A DNA stretch of 64,000 bases from Atrina japonica (taxonomy: Eukaryota; Mollusca; Bivalvia; Pterioida; Pinnidae), in contig BROG01000467.1 in assembly GCA_030159075.1 (NCBI GenBank), forward strand, positions 531,101-595,100. Reading direction: 5' to 3'. Under the pieces are notes generated by a model. The model did not search any database, was not told the DNA's origin, and saw only the letters and a program-made list of their open reading frames with translations. Each line of letters opens with the position of its first letter. The first letter of the stretch is position 1. Both the position numbers and the translations under genes were made by a program. Below are positions 1 to 10,063 of the stretch, in pieces.

Positions 1-1644
1 ATGTAATCTTTGACTCTCAAAAACAATACAATGCATACAATGTGATTATAATTCAATTTAGTCAGTTCTTCGTTACCGGCCACCTGTCAAACAAACTGAA
101 CCAGTGAAATATGACAACACCTGCAGAATACGATGACATGTTGCGTATGTTACAGATAGGAAATACATATACAATATATGGCATTTTGTTTTGGTACATA
201 ACAATATGACAACAGGTTATGCGGCATTAACATCTAATGATTAACTGCTGAAATAAGCAACTTCTAAGACAAAATGTTGATAGCACTTACTGGCAATAAT
301 AAAATGTCTTTATATGTTCAAATTTACAGCATTGTAACATACTTAAAGTCAAACTGCTTGTGTGAACATCTAAACTGCTAGTGTGAACAGTTCAACTGTA
401 AGTGTGAACATCTAAACTGCTAGTGTGAACAGTTCAACTGCAGGTATGAACAGGTGCAATTTCCTTGTTCCTTATTGCATTTAAAACATTACACATAATT
501 AATTGTTGACTGATTTCCATCTTTAGAAGAAAATCCAAGTCTAGCTGCTCAAGAAACATAATCTTTAGCACAAAAGATAAAAAATATAACAGATAAAAAT
601 TGAATAACTGCTAATCTGACATGATCTCGGCCATCTGCAACCTATAAGATCTCTTTAGTACATTGACATATCAAATTTTTCCTTCCTTGTGATTGAGCAA
701 TTTCTTATCATAGTTTTCACACTCAAGATTAACCATGAGCAACTTCTGAACTTGGATCAAGAACATTTCAAATAAATAGATCAAAAGAAATTCAATATTA
801 AAAACCAAACCACCTGCACTAAGCAACTTTCTTTCAAATCTTAGAAGATCATAAGCGTACTACGCAATTAGGTAAAGAGTGTCAATGATTCAATATCAGT
901 GATTTGAAAGTCACAGAATAGAATATTTGAATTCTTTGCAAGAAAGTACGAATTTGGAATTACGTATGTTGAAATTCCAAAGAAATGACTGTACTTCTCC
1001 AAAAGTGAGCTGTACTTCTCAAGAATACCCCGATATATAAAAAAAACCGACTTGCATCTCATAATTATCCACTTCTTCGCAACAATTTCTTACGGACTGC
1101 TTTGTATGCAGCTCAAGTATTTATATACCAGAACTTGTGGCTTACTGGCAAAATGAATCATTCTCTTCCATAATATCTACATCGACTACACACAAGTGTA
1201 TATATAGACAGCTCAGGGATAACAAATGTGACATATAAAAGTAAAAATAAACAATTAAAAATGAAAAATATATCTGAAGAAAGATAGCATGTTATCTTGG
1301 TTAAAATCTCCTGGAAATGTCTGGTGGTTTTCTTCTCTCGTGCTTACTCTCATTCTCATATCAGTTCTTTTTGTTCAACATTTAAGATGGATATACGCAA
1401 ACAGACTAAGCACCTGGATTTCAGTGCTTTAGAACATCAGTGGTAATTGTAGAAATCCTATAATTTGAATATAACTAGCCTTCCACTTCAACCTATTTGG
1501 GAATTACATTTCCAACTGCAATGCTTTCCTGGTGGTAATTATCATATGAATCAATTTCTGGTTGTTGTTGTTGTTCTTCCTTTTTTCACGCAAAGCAGCT
1601 AAATACCCAATAGCATTTTGATAAAGTTCCTAAAATTATTTATC
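1..1644. other. 3' flank / 3' UTR of the Ig gene
   Basis: This stretch lies directly downstream of the minus-strand stop codon, so its right part must include the 3' UTR. No AATAAA or ATTAAA hexamer was found on the minus strand here, so the transcript end is not delimited. The sequence is AT-rich with only short unsupported frames. Apart from a two-copy 42-bp repeat no structure was seen. Confidence 0.5.
367..450. repeat. 42-bp tandem duplication
   Basis: Two adjacent 42-bp units both start CATCTAAACTGC and contain CTAGTGTGAACAGTTCAACTG. They differ at a few positions near the end. No coding potential is visible. Confidence 0.8.
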
Positions 1645-1727
1645 TTATAACAGTGACTGAATTACCATGGTGACGATGAATACTAAAATGGAAGCTCCAC
1701 TGTAAATTGGGCTGGCTGCACTATAAC
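1645..1727 (-). CDS. Ig gene exon 7: C-terminal hydrophobic tail and stop
   Basis: The acceptor (TTTTACAG) precedes GTTATAGTGC, and phase 1 completes Arg358. The exon encodes residues 358-384 and the TAA stop at 1647-1645. The residues are a short small-residue stretch (SAASP, 360-364), a spacer (IYSG) and a hydrophobic run from about 368 to 384 with no basic cytoplasmic residues after it. This is the layout of a GPI-attachment signal, with possible cleavage sites at Ser360-Ser363. A GTAATT directly after Met378 could act as an alternative donor, in which case a spliced isoform might be transmembrane with a cytoplasmic tail. The sequence alone cannot decide between these. The 3' UTR end is not seen. 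Confidence 0.75.
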
Positions 1728-4551
1728 CTGTAAAATATAATGTAGATTTTTAACATGGAGCAAGTTTAACATGTCATACTTGTAATAACATACAAACAAT
1801 ATTCAAAAATTCTACTTTTTTCTTAAATTTTCAGGAAATGAAATAACCACTTTTATGACTACAAATTATTCTGGTTATAAGTTATATGAAAGCAAAAAAA
1901 AATTACAATTTTTTTTTCAAGTATTAATATATTTTTGATTTGTACACATCTCAGGGAGAGATGAACTCTAAAATATCATTTTTTTTTTTTGGACTAGCAA
2001 TATCTATAAAAGCAAATTAACAAAATTTTGTACAAAATTAGTAATAAGCTATAGTAATCTTGGCCTAATGGGATTTTCTGCCCAATCCATTTGAAATTAA
2101 AAACTCGGCCAATATTGAAGTTGCGTGACCAAATGGATATTCAAGTGGGAGTGGCCACCATTTCTTTTCGAAATTGAACTGTATGCACATCTTTACCATG
2201 CAGCAATGGTCTAGTTGGGTCTTATATTGGGTATTAATTATATCAGCGATTTCCACACTGACTTAGATTATTATATAATTATGCTCATTCAGGCCAATCA
2301 GCTATAACTAGGCCATCACTGACTAATAACCCTTATTAGCTTACTTATATGAAACCTTGGTCTGTCATACCTACACAAATTGAAGTACATTCACTGGCTT
2401 CACCTACACAAAGGTACCAATATGGAAATCACTGACCCCTCTGTACATAAGCTTGAAGTCATGTAATGTGGAAATCACTGATTAATAACCCTATATGCTA
2501 ACATACCTACACAAAGCTTGAATGTAATATGGAAATCACTGTAATAATGCTAAATACCTCAAAGCTTGAAGTACATGTAATATGGATCACTTAATAACCC
2601 TATATGCTAACATACCTACACAAAGCTTGAAGTACATGTAATATGGAAATCACTGATTAATAACCCTATATGCTAACATACCTACACAAAGCTTGAAGTA
2701 CATGTAATAGAAATACATGTAATAACCCTATATGCTAACAACCTCACAAAGATTAATAATCACTGATTAATAACCCTATATGCTAACATACCTACACAAA
2801 AAGCTTGATATGCTACATACATGTGAAGTACATAATATGGAAATCACTGATTAATAACCCTATATGCTAACATACCTACACAAAGCTTGAAGTACATGTA
2901 ATATGGAAATCACTGATTAATAACCCTATATGCTAACATACCTACACAAAGCTTGAAGTACATGTAATATGGAAATCACTGATTAATAACCCTATATGCT
3001 AACATACCTACACAAAGCTTGAAGTACATGTATCACCGTAATATATGAAATCAGCTTGAAGTACATGTAATATGGAAATTAATAACCCTATATGCTAACA
3101 TACCTACACAAAGCTTGAAGTACATGTAATATGAAATGATTAATAAAATCACCTACACAAAGCTTGAAGATGTAATATGGAAATCCCTAATATATGCTAA
3201 CATACCTACAAAGCTTGAAAGCTTGAAGTACCCTATATGCTAATATGGAAAGCACCGATGTAATATGGAAATCACCCTAATAACCCTATATGCTAACATA
3301 CCTACACAGCTTGAAGCTTGAAATCACCGATTAATAACCCTATATGTAACATACCTACACAAATGAAGTACATGTAAATATTGAAATCACCGATTAATAA
3401 CCCTATATGCTAACATACCCAAAGCTTGAAGTACATGTAATATGCGATTAATAACCCATATGCTAACATACCTACACAAAGCTTGAAGTACATGTAATAT
3501 GGAAATCACTGAGATTAATAACACCTTATACATGTAAATATGGAAAACATAACCTATGCTAACAAGCTTGAAGTACATGTAATATGGAAATCACTGATTA
3601 ATAACCCTATATGCTAACATACCTACACAAAGCTTGAAGCTATGGAAATCACTGATTAATAACCCTATATGCAAACATACGTACATGTAATATGGAAATC
3701 ACCGATTAATAACCCTATATGCTAACATACCTACACAAAGCTTGAAGTACATGTAATATGGAAATCACCGATTAATAACCCTATATGCTAACATACCTAC
3801 ACAAAGCTTGAAGTACATGTAATATGGAAATCACCGATTAATAACCCTATATGCTAACATACCTACACAAAGCTTGAAGTACAATGAAAACCGATTAATA
3901 ACTATATGTAATATGGTACAATATGGAAATCACTGATTAATAACCCTATATGCTAACATACCTACACAAAGCTTGTAATAGTACATCTTTTTAATCTATG
4001 ACACACAACAAATCACTGATTAATAACCCTATATGTTAACATACCTACACAAAGCTTGAAGTACATGTAATATGGAAACACACTGATTAATAACCCTATA
4101 TGCTAACATACCTACACAAAGCTTGAAGTACATGTAATATTGGAAATCATCTGATTAATAACCCTATCATGCTAACCTATATGCTAACTACCTACACAAA
4201 GCTTGAAGAAGTATTGCATTTTATCATCTTTTTTCAGACATGATGAAATCACTGATTAATAACCCTATATGCTAACATACCTACACAAAGCTTGAAGTAC
4301 ATGTAATATTGCATTTTATCATCTTTTTCAGACATCTGATGACACAACAAATCACTGATTAATAACCCTATATGCTAACATACCTACACAAAGCTTGAAG
4401 TACATGTAATATTGCATTTTATCATCTTTTTCAGACATCTGATGACACAACAAATCACTGCAAGGGGCATAAAAAATTAATAGATTTTTCAGAAATGATG
4501 TAAAACAGAACAATAGGAGAAACAAATTTTGGACCTTACACATATACTTAC
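1728..4551 (-). other. Intron 6, dominated by a satellite array
   Basis: This intron separates the third Ig-like region from the tail exon. Positions 1728-2380 are AT-rich unique sequence with poly-T runs at 1908 and 1979. From about 2390 to 4460 it is almost entirely a 66-bp tandem repeat. No additional exon was recognised. Confidence 0.75.
2390..4460. repeat. 66-bp satellite array (about 30 units, many broken)
   Basis: Intact units repeat every 66 bp, for example at 2847, 2913 and 2979. They carry the blocks GATTAATAACCCTATATGC, TAACATACCTACACAAAGC and TTGAAGTACATGTAATATGG. Many units are internally deleted or scrambled (2700-2830, 3030-3260, 3380-3560). At the right end (about 4200-4460) the units change to a longer form of roughly 104 bp that adds TTGCATTTTATCATC and GACATCTGATGACACAAC. 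The array lies wholly in intron 6 and carries no gene. Confidence 0.92.
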
Positions 4552-4687
4552 GTTGTTCAACAGTATTGGGATATTTTTTATAAATTCCGTGATCCTGCTT
4601 GTACACAAGAGACCATGTTGTTTTGAACTCACTGTTGGTCATCTGTTTTATTACCATTTTCGTTTCTACTACTGTACTGTTGACGTT
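4552..4687 (-). CDS. Ig gene exon 6: second half of the third Ig-like region
   Basis: The exon begins after TATACTTTTAG and ends at GTAAGT, phase 0 in and phase 1 out. It encodes residues 313-357 plus the first base of Arg358. The sequence contains an N-glycosylation site (Asn315) and the stretch TTWSLVYKQDHGIY (335-348), which sits where an Ig F strand would normally place its Tyr-x-Cys. The canonical cysteine is absent, so the third domain is either stabilised differently, possibly by Cys259, 275, 284 or 311, or is only partly Ig-like. Frame continuity with exons 5 and 7 supports the call. Confidence 0.75.
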
Positions 4688-4899
4688 CTAAAAGTATAAA
4701 GTTTAAACTGGTGTTACATACGGCCATGTGTTACCGGGCTCTGACCTTAGCCAATGTAGCCATTGACTAACTTTCTGGCTAACTTCTTGGTCATGTCCTA
4801 TGCATATGTCCTACGTATAGTACTGTACTTTGATCAATCAAATTACTGTTAAACTTTAGACTTGTAAACAGTTTGTATAATAATCATTAATATCATCAT

Positions 4900-5760
4900 A
4901 TTATGAAAAACTTATATAACAAGAGTACAAATTGGCCTTTATGGTCACCTGAGAAAAATTTCCTTTCAAGTTTGGTTAAAGTTAGTCCACTGGTTATAAA
5001 ATTCCTCACAACTTTCTCATATATGTTTTCATTGGTTCATGAGAAGAAGATTCTTAAAGCAGTACCAAATTTTGGTCTTTTTTTATCCTTTTAAGGGCCC
5101 CTATCGGTCCTTGCGCATTTCTATTCGCAAACTTCATGCGTCTTCATGTGGGGATGCCACATGCCAAGTGTGGTTAAAAATGACCCACTGGTCCTTGAAA
5201 AGAAGTAAAAAATGTCATAAATTTGACAAAAACTTATATTTTCTGTTTACTTAGGTGCCTGTGACCAGACCTTTGACCCTGAAATTTTTTCAAAATGATT
5301 CTTAAATAATTCCTTACAACTTTCTAATATATATCGTTATATACAAAAAGTTAATCAGTTTTTAGTTATTAAGCCATTTGTATACAACTGTGCCCTATTT
5401 TAATCAACACCCCCTAGTAGACTGTTTATCGTCAGATTTCATTTTTGTTCTCAATCTTTGTAGATATTGAATTTACAATCATGCATACAAAATATCAAAG
5501 TCCTCTGATCATTGGTTCATGAGAAGAATTTTAAAGATGTACCTGGTTTTGGGATTTTTGGGCCCCTTTCAGGGTCCATATGGGTCTTTCCCCTTTTCAT
5601 CTGCAAAGTTTATGTGGCTTGACATGTGGATGCTACATGCCAAGTTTAGTTAAAATTGGCCCTCTGGTTTTTGAGAAAAAGTCGAAAATGTGTAAAAGTT
5701 AACAACGGATGGCGACAGACAAAAGACGATTGCAATTGGTCACCACGTATGTACCTTTGG
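4900..5760. repeat. Two diverged copies of a dispersed repeat
   Basis: Positions 4960-5230 and 5490-5720 share an order of words: CATTGGTTCATGAGAAGAA, a pyrimidine-rich stretch, GGGCCCCT, CATGTGG, ATGCCACATGCCAAG or ATGCTACATGCCAAG, TTAAAA, then a segment ending near AAAATGTGTAAAAGTTAAC. A third copy is at 14060-14260 in intron 2. The family looks like non-coding interspersed DNA; its class cannot be assigned from these copies. Confidence 0.7.
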
Positions 5761-5819
5761 CTCAAGTGACTAAAAAACTTATTCGATATCAATATTTATT
5801 GAACTGACTAATCAAAGTT

Positions 5820-6260
5820 TCAATTGGTTAACAAAAGGCCTTAAGTCGCTCACCTGGTCAAAATTGCAGAAAAAAAAAAAATGTAATAGATTAATACAGA
5901 AAGCTCATTGGGCTTTCATAATCATCTTAGTGAAATGTATTTTACTGACAATATACTGAAAAGCAACCAAAAGCATTAAAAAATCATTGAAAAGGAGAAT
6001 TAACTTGCATAAGAGTGGACTTGCCTTGCAGACTTTTTATAGATCTTTCAAGATAATGTGCAACAACAGTCAAAATCATGCGAAATCCATTTAAATGGGG
6101 AAATAACTTTCGGAAGGATCACACTTACAATTTCTGCACAATGATATTTTGTAGATCTTTGTGTTGATCACTGGATAATAGGTAAAAACAGCCCAAAACA
6201 TGAAAAAATCCACTTAAAGGGGAAATAACTCCAATATGGGTCACCCAAAGGTCCAGGTGA
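5820..6260. repeat. Degenerate repeat with two related halves
   Basis: The halves at about 5990-6115 and 6120-6240 share the pattern TTTGTAGATC or TTATAGATC, then AAAACATGAAAAAATCC or a variant, then GGGGAAATAACT. Identity is low, so the boundaries are approximate. No gene is seen. Confidence 0.5.
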
Positions 6261-6479
6261 GCTAAAAATAAAATTTGGGTGGCTAATAATTTGACTCAAA
6301 GGGTAAGCCAGACCACTTCCTTAAATTCAAAACTAAATCCAATTTATTCATACAGTACCCCTAACAATCAGATACCTACCAAAAATAAGCTTAAAACTAT
6401 ATAAAGGAAAGCCTACAACATTTTTAGCCCATCATCAACAGTTCGCCCTGCGTCCAATATGAACAATTCTTGTTTGCAT

Positions 6480-7480
6480 TTTCAGAAAGAACGAATCCAA
6501 TATGGCTGACAGGTGGTCATAGGAAGTTTGTTATTGCTATTTCTCAGAAAGGACTGAAGGGATATCCTTGAAATTTGACATAAGGTTCCTTGTGAGGCTT
6601 AGTTGTGCATATGACATTTTCAAAGAGTGGTTTCCAACATGGCTGACAGGCTGCCATCTTGGATTTTGACAATGGAAGTATGTTACCCCTATTTCTTAGC
6701 AAGTACTAAAGGAATCTTGTTTAAATTTGACATGAGCTGACATGGCTCAGTTGGTAGTGCGCTCAACTCTTGATCATGAGGTCCCGAGTTCGAGCAGTGG
6801 CATGTTGGTTTCCTGTCCTTTGGATGAGACAGTAAAAACAGAGATCCCGTGTCACAGTAGGTGTTGAGACATATAAAGAACCCTCACTGCTCAATGGTCA
6901 TAAGTGCTGAGCATAGGCCAAATTTTGAAGCCCTTCACCGGCCATTGGCGACATCTCCAAGATTCTTAAACAGGATGTTAAACAATGAACCAAAAAAAAA
7001 AAAAAGAAAAAAAAAAAGAAAAAATTAAATTTGACATGAAGTTTTTCCCTTTGAGGTCTAGTTGGGCATATTACATTTTCAGAGAGATCAGAATCCAACA
7101 TGGCTGACTTTCTGCCAAAGGAAGTTTGTTACCATTTATATTTCTCAAAAAGTACTGTAGGGATCTCATTGAAATTTGACATGAGGGTTACCTTTGAAGT
7201 TTGAGGTCTTTCCCCCTGAGGCCTAGATGTGCATATTGTATTTTCAGAGAGATCAAAATCAAAGATGGACACCTTTTGGCCATGTTGAATTCCATTCTCT
7301 CTGAAAATGCAATATGTTCAATTCAAATTCAGTTTCGATATAATCTTGTGAAAAATGTGATTCATAGAAATATGGATTTAAGTTAAAATTCAATGTTGAG
7401 ACACAATATAAGAGAAAAGAACAGCCTGTCATAGATCAGACATAGAACATTCCATGGTGGGCACCATCTCTTGTTTCTTA
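6480..7480 (+). repeat. About 150-bp unit repeat family, plus orientation
   Basis: Successive units carry CCAACATGGCTGACAGG, a GGAAGTTTGTTA block, TTTCTCAGAAAGGACT, TTGAAATTTGACAT and a block ending TTGGGCATATTACATTTTC. The same family is present in inverted orientation at 20425-21240. The outer end (7390-7475, around CATAGAACATTCCATGGTGG) also matches 20425-20560 in reverse. A SINE interrupts this copy at 6736-7024. Confidence 0.8.
6736..7024 (+). mobile_element. tRNA-derived SINE, family I, copy 1
   Basis: The head resembles a tRNA gene, with an A box (TGGCTCAGTTGGTAGTGCGC) and a B box around CGAGTTCGAGC. It is followed by a body ending GATGTTAAACAATGAACC and an A-rich tail. The element is flanked by a 15-bp target duplication (TTAAATTTGACATGA at 6721-6735 and 7025-7039), the signature of LINE-type retroposition. 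Two further copies lie at 12102-12382 and 15624-15896. The body resembles known widespread molluscan SINEs, possibly the V-SINE or RUDI type; that name is from memory and unverified. Confidence 0.9.
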
Positions 7481-7540
7481 AACAAATATGCAGGAATATG
7501 TAAAGGGGAAATCACTTGATGGACAAGAGTTACTCGAGCA

Positions 7541-7628
7541 CATAATAGGCCTCCGACAAATCCTATCACATAATACGTATCAGACAAATCCAACCACATA
7601 ATACGTCTCTGACAAATCCAATCAACAA
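7541..7628. repeat. Short minisatellite of about 28 bp, three units
   Basis: Three adjacent units of the form CATAATACGTCTCTGACAAA followed by TCCAATCA show small differences. No other function is visible. Confidence 0.75.
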
Positions 7629-7809
7629 TTTTACTGGAAAGGGGGAATACATATGATTTATATCGCGACCTGTATCACCAGGTAGTTCTATGTGGGATGG
7701 AGTTAATTCTAACAAAAGAGGCAATACTCTGTAATAAAATGGCTGATCCCCATATTTTTATTTTGGACATATTATCTTGATGTAATTACCATGTATATCA
7801 AGTATCACT

Positions 7810-7983
7810 CTCCTATCTCATATACATAGAGTGTTATGCTCCTATCTCAAATACATAGAGAGTTATGCTCCTATCTCAAATACATAGAGAGTTATGCTCC
7901 TATCTCAAATACATAGAGTGTTATGCTCCTATCTCAAATACATAGAGAGTTATGCTCCTATCTCAAATACATAGAGAGTTATG
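7810..7983. repeat. 29-bp minisatellite, six units
   Basis: Six head-to-tail units of 29 bp begin CTCCTATCTCAAATACATAG and end in AGAGAGTTATG or AGAGTGTTATG. They lie between two diverged copies of a flanking segment (about 7740-7800 and 8003-8065, both with ATTATCTTGATGT and ATTACCATGTA). The minisatellite therefore sits inside a larger duplication. Confidence 0.93.
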
Positions 7984-8081
7984 CTCTGGACAGTTTTTTT
8001 TAAACAAAGTGTCAATCCCCATAATTTTTGTTCACGATACATTATCTTGATGTCATTACCATGTAGAGGAGGAGGAAGAGC

Positions 8082-8246
8082 AGGAGGAAGAAGAAGAAGA
8101 AAAGGAAGAAGGGGAAAAGGAAGAGGAAGAAGAAGAAGAGGAAGGAGAGGAAGGAGAAGAAGAGAAAGAAGGGGAAGAAGGAGAAAAAGAAGAGGAAGAA
8201 GAGGAAGGAGAGGAAGGAGAAGAAGAGAAAGAAGGGGAAGAAGGAG
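8082..8246 (+). repeat. 165-nt uninterrupted homopurine tract
   Basis: No pyrimidine occurs from 8082 to 8246; the tract consists of GGA, GAA and GGGGAA words and has an internal duplication of about 60 bp. It lies in intron 5, 79 bp beyond the exon 5 donor. In the pre-mRNA of the minus-strand gene it is a continuous pyrimidine tract. Arginine-, leucine- or phenylalanine-rich frames through it are composition artefacts. Confidence 0.95.
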
Positions 8247-8324
8247 CTCATATAAAAACAATATGTCTGACAAGGGGAGACATAATTTAGCAAATGGTTT
8301 TTATTTTCTATAAATAAAACTTAC

Positions 8325-8503
8325 AGAACATTTGGTCTCATATTTGCTCCATTTATCATTTGTATTGTATTTTTGTAGAGTGCTGGAGTCCTCCCAGATT
8401 AACTTACTGCATGTAATCCCTGCCAATGCAACCATACATGTAATTTCGTGATACTTGTAGCCAATCATGGCTGATGTATTCACACATGACACTTCTGGTT
8501 CAT
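8325..8503 (-). CDS. Ig gene exon 5: first half of the third Ig-like region
   Basis: The acceptor TGTTTTGTTTAG precedes ATGAACCAG; phase 1 completes Tyr253 and the exon ends phase 0 at GTAAGT. It encodes residues 253-312, including YEPEVSC (253-259), an N-glycosylation site at Asn261, HEITCMVALAG (271-281, B-strand-like with Cys275), and CSKLIWED (284-291), where Trp289 fits the C-strand tryptophan. Cys284 and Cys311 are additional. A phase-0 boundary inside the domain differs from the phase-1 rule followed by the preceding exons. Confidence 0.8.
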
Positions 8504-8757
8504 CTAAACAAAACAGAAAAAGAAATTGAGGTCAGATTATGAATTGTTAACAAAACTTTCCTTATAAAAATGATAATTATTTTGTGTACAATGTCACACC
8601 TTCAAGTTCATAATTTTCTTTTGCTGAACTACTTCATGCAAAACTTAACCATGCATTTTCGTCAGTTTAAATAAGTATTTAGATGTCCAGCAAAACTACA
8701 AAATTTCCAGTAAGAGACAAGTGAGTGTGATTATGACCTCCTCTATGCAAAGGAATG

Positions 8758-9745
8758 CAGGGTTCGAAAAATCCACTTGCCCGCTCGCATTGGCGAGTAA
8801 GAAATCGTTTCAGGTTAGTAAATTTTGACAATGAACTTGCCCGTTTGGCAAGTAGGCCCACTGGCACTGACGCCGTACTGAAATCCGGATTCCCTTTTAA
8901 GTATCGAAAGTGATCATTTCCTTCTCTTCATAGTTCAAAATACATTACAAAAACAAATAGAAACTTAAATAATTATTTTATTGATAATTAAACAAGTTAG
9001 TCTTTACCTCATGGCCCAAAATGTCACAGAACACATCCTGTATTGACTGCTAATACTTGAAGTTTGTGAAGGAAGTGGAAGTTGGATGTGTTTAAATAAA
9101 AGAACCAATACCGAATGGACCTGAATTTCAGGATTTGGTAAAATACTTATAACACTATACAATGTTTTAAAAAAGTTGTAAAATCTGAATTACATGTAAG
9201 TGAATGATAAAAGTAAAATAGTTACTCTAAATAAAAGTTTTGATGAAATACATAGAAATAGATGGCTATTGTTTTCATTTTACAATAGTGAAAACTTACT
9301 TTTGTAATAATAATAGTAATTAATAATAATAGTAATTGATAATAGTAATAATAATGATGCATTTACAGTTAATTTAGATGTAAATGCATCATTCAGGGAT
9401 AATACATTGTACATATTGTATAAAAATTTATCTATTAGAATAAGAATAAATTTAAAAAACACAAAATTAAATAAAATATTATTTTTTTGTGGGCAACTAG
9501 ATTTTCTTGTTGGGCAATCAAAATTTCAGTCAAGAATTTGAATTCTGAAAGAGTATCTTATTTGTTAAGTTATAAACATGTAAAATCTATTTACTTTGAA
9601 AAGGATTTTATACACTCTTAACACATCTACTTTGAAATACTATGGTTTCATACTTTGGCGAGTGCAAAATGAGTTCGGGCGAGTGGAAATTATGTAATTA
9701 CTCGCCCAAAGGGTGAGTGCATTTTTACCAACTTTTCGAACCCTG
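8758..9745. mobile_element. Non-autonomous DNA element with CAGGGTTCGAAAA ends
   Basis: The two ends are perfect inverted copies of the 13-bp word CAGGGTTCGAAAA. They are flanked by a matching 5-bp duplication, GAATG (8753-8757 and 9746-9750). Subterminal regions repeat the motif GGCGAGTAA/ACTCGCC or variants in both orientations. No transposase frame is present. One end of a second copy is at 21590-21784 in reverse orientation. CAG termini recall hAT or related superfamilies, but a 5-bp duplication does not fit hAT (8 bp), so the superfamily is left open. Confidence 0.85.
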
Positions 9746-9783
9746 GAATGCCCCTATTTTTCAGTAGTATTTGTGAAAGTTAA

Positions 9784-10036
9784 AGGGGCAAAAGACACGT
9801 CCTTTTCAAGAAACGTTTTTCTCCTTTTTTACTACTTAGATTGTTATACAATAACAAAAAAGAGATATACAGAGGCCAAAAAAAATCTTAATTTCCTGTC
9901 TTTTGTAAAAATTGCTTGTGAAACCCAGTTTGGCAATTATTCATTTGCAATTGATTGATTCAACCTTACTTTTTGTATATGCATAGAAGTAGTAGTAAAA
10001 ACGGAAAAATAATAAAAAAAACCCACTAATGTCCCT
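9784..10036. mobile_element. MITE with TTAA target duplication
   Basis: TTAA flanks both sides (9780-9783 and 10037-10040). The ends are imperfect inverted repeats (AGGGGCAAAAG and AGGGACATTAG). Related copies lie at 62164-62488 and, as a right half only, at 34150-34268. TTAA duplications are typical of piggyBac and Kolobok superfamilies. The element ends 23 bp from the exon 4 boundary. Confidence 0.78.
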
Positions 10037-10063
10037 TTAAACCAAAACTTCTGAATGACTTAC

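Larger units (their letters stand above)
4688..8324 (-). other. Intron 5: repeat-rich
   Basis: It holds several dispersed repeat families (4900-5760, 5820-6260, 6480-7480), a SINE, two minisatellites and a long purine run, each listed separately. The remaining stretches, such as 6260-6480, are AT-rich without recognisable features. Confidence 0.7.
8504..10063 (-). other. Intron 4: two DNA elements
   Basis: The intron is largely accounted for by a 988-bp inverted-repeat element (8758-9745) and a 253-bp MITE (9784-10036). The leftover sequence (8504-8757) is AT-rich with no feature seen. Confidence 0.75.

Noticed and set aside
3387..3578. 63-codon minus-strand frame in the satellite
   Set aside because: It is a translation of the 66-bp repeat.
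2390..4460. CRISPR-like array of regular repeats
   Set aside because: The units are head-to-tail without unique spacers and lie in a eukaryotic intron.
7950..8313. Leu/Pro-, Arg/Gly- and Phe/Ser-rich frames of 83-110 codons
   Set aside because: All read through the 165-nt purine run; the composition alone explains them.
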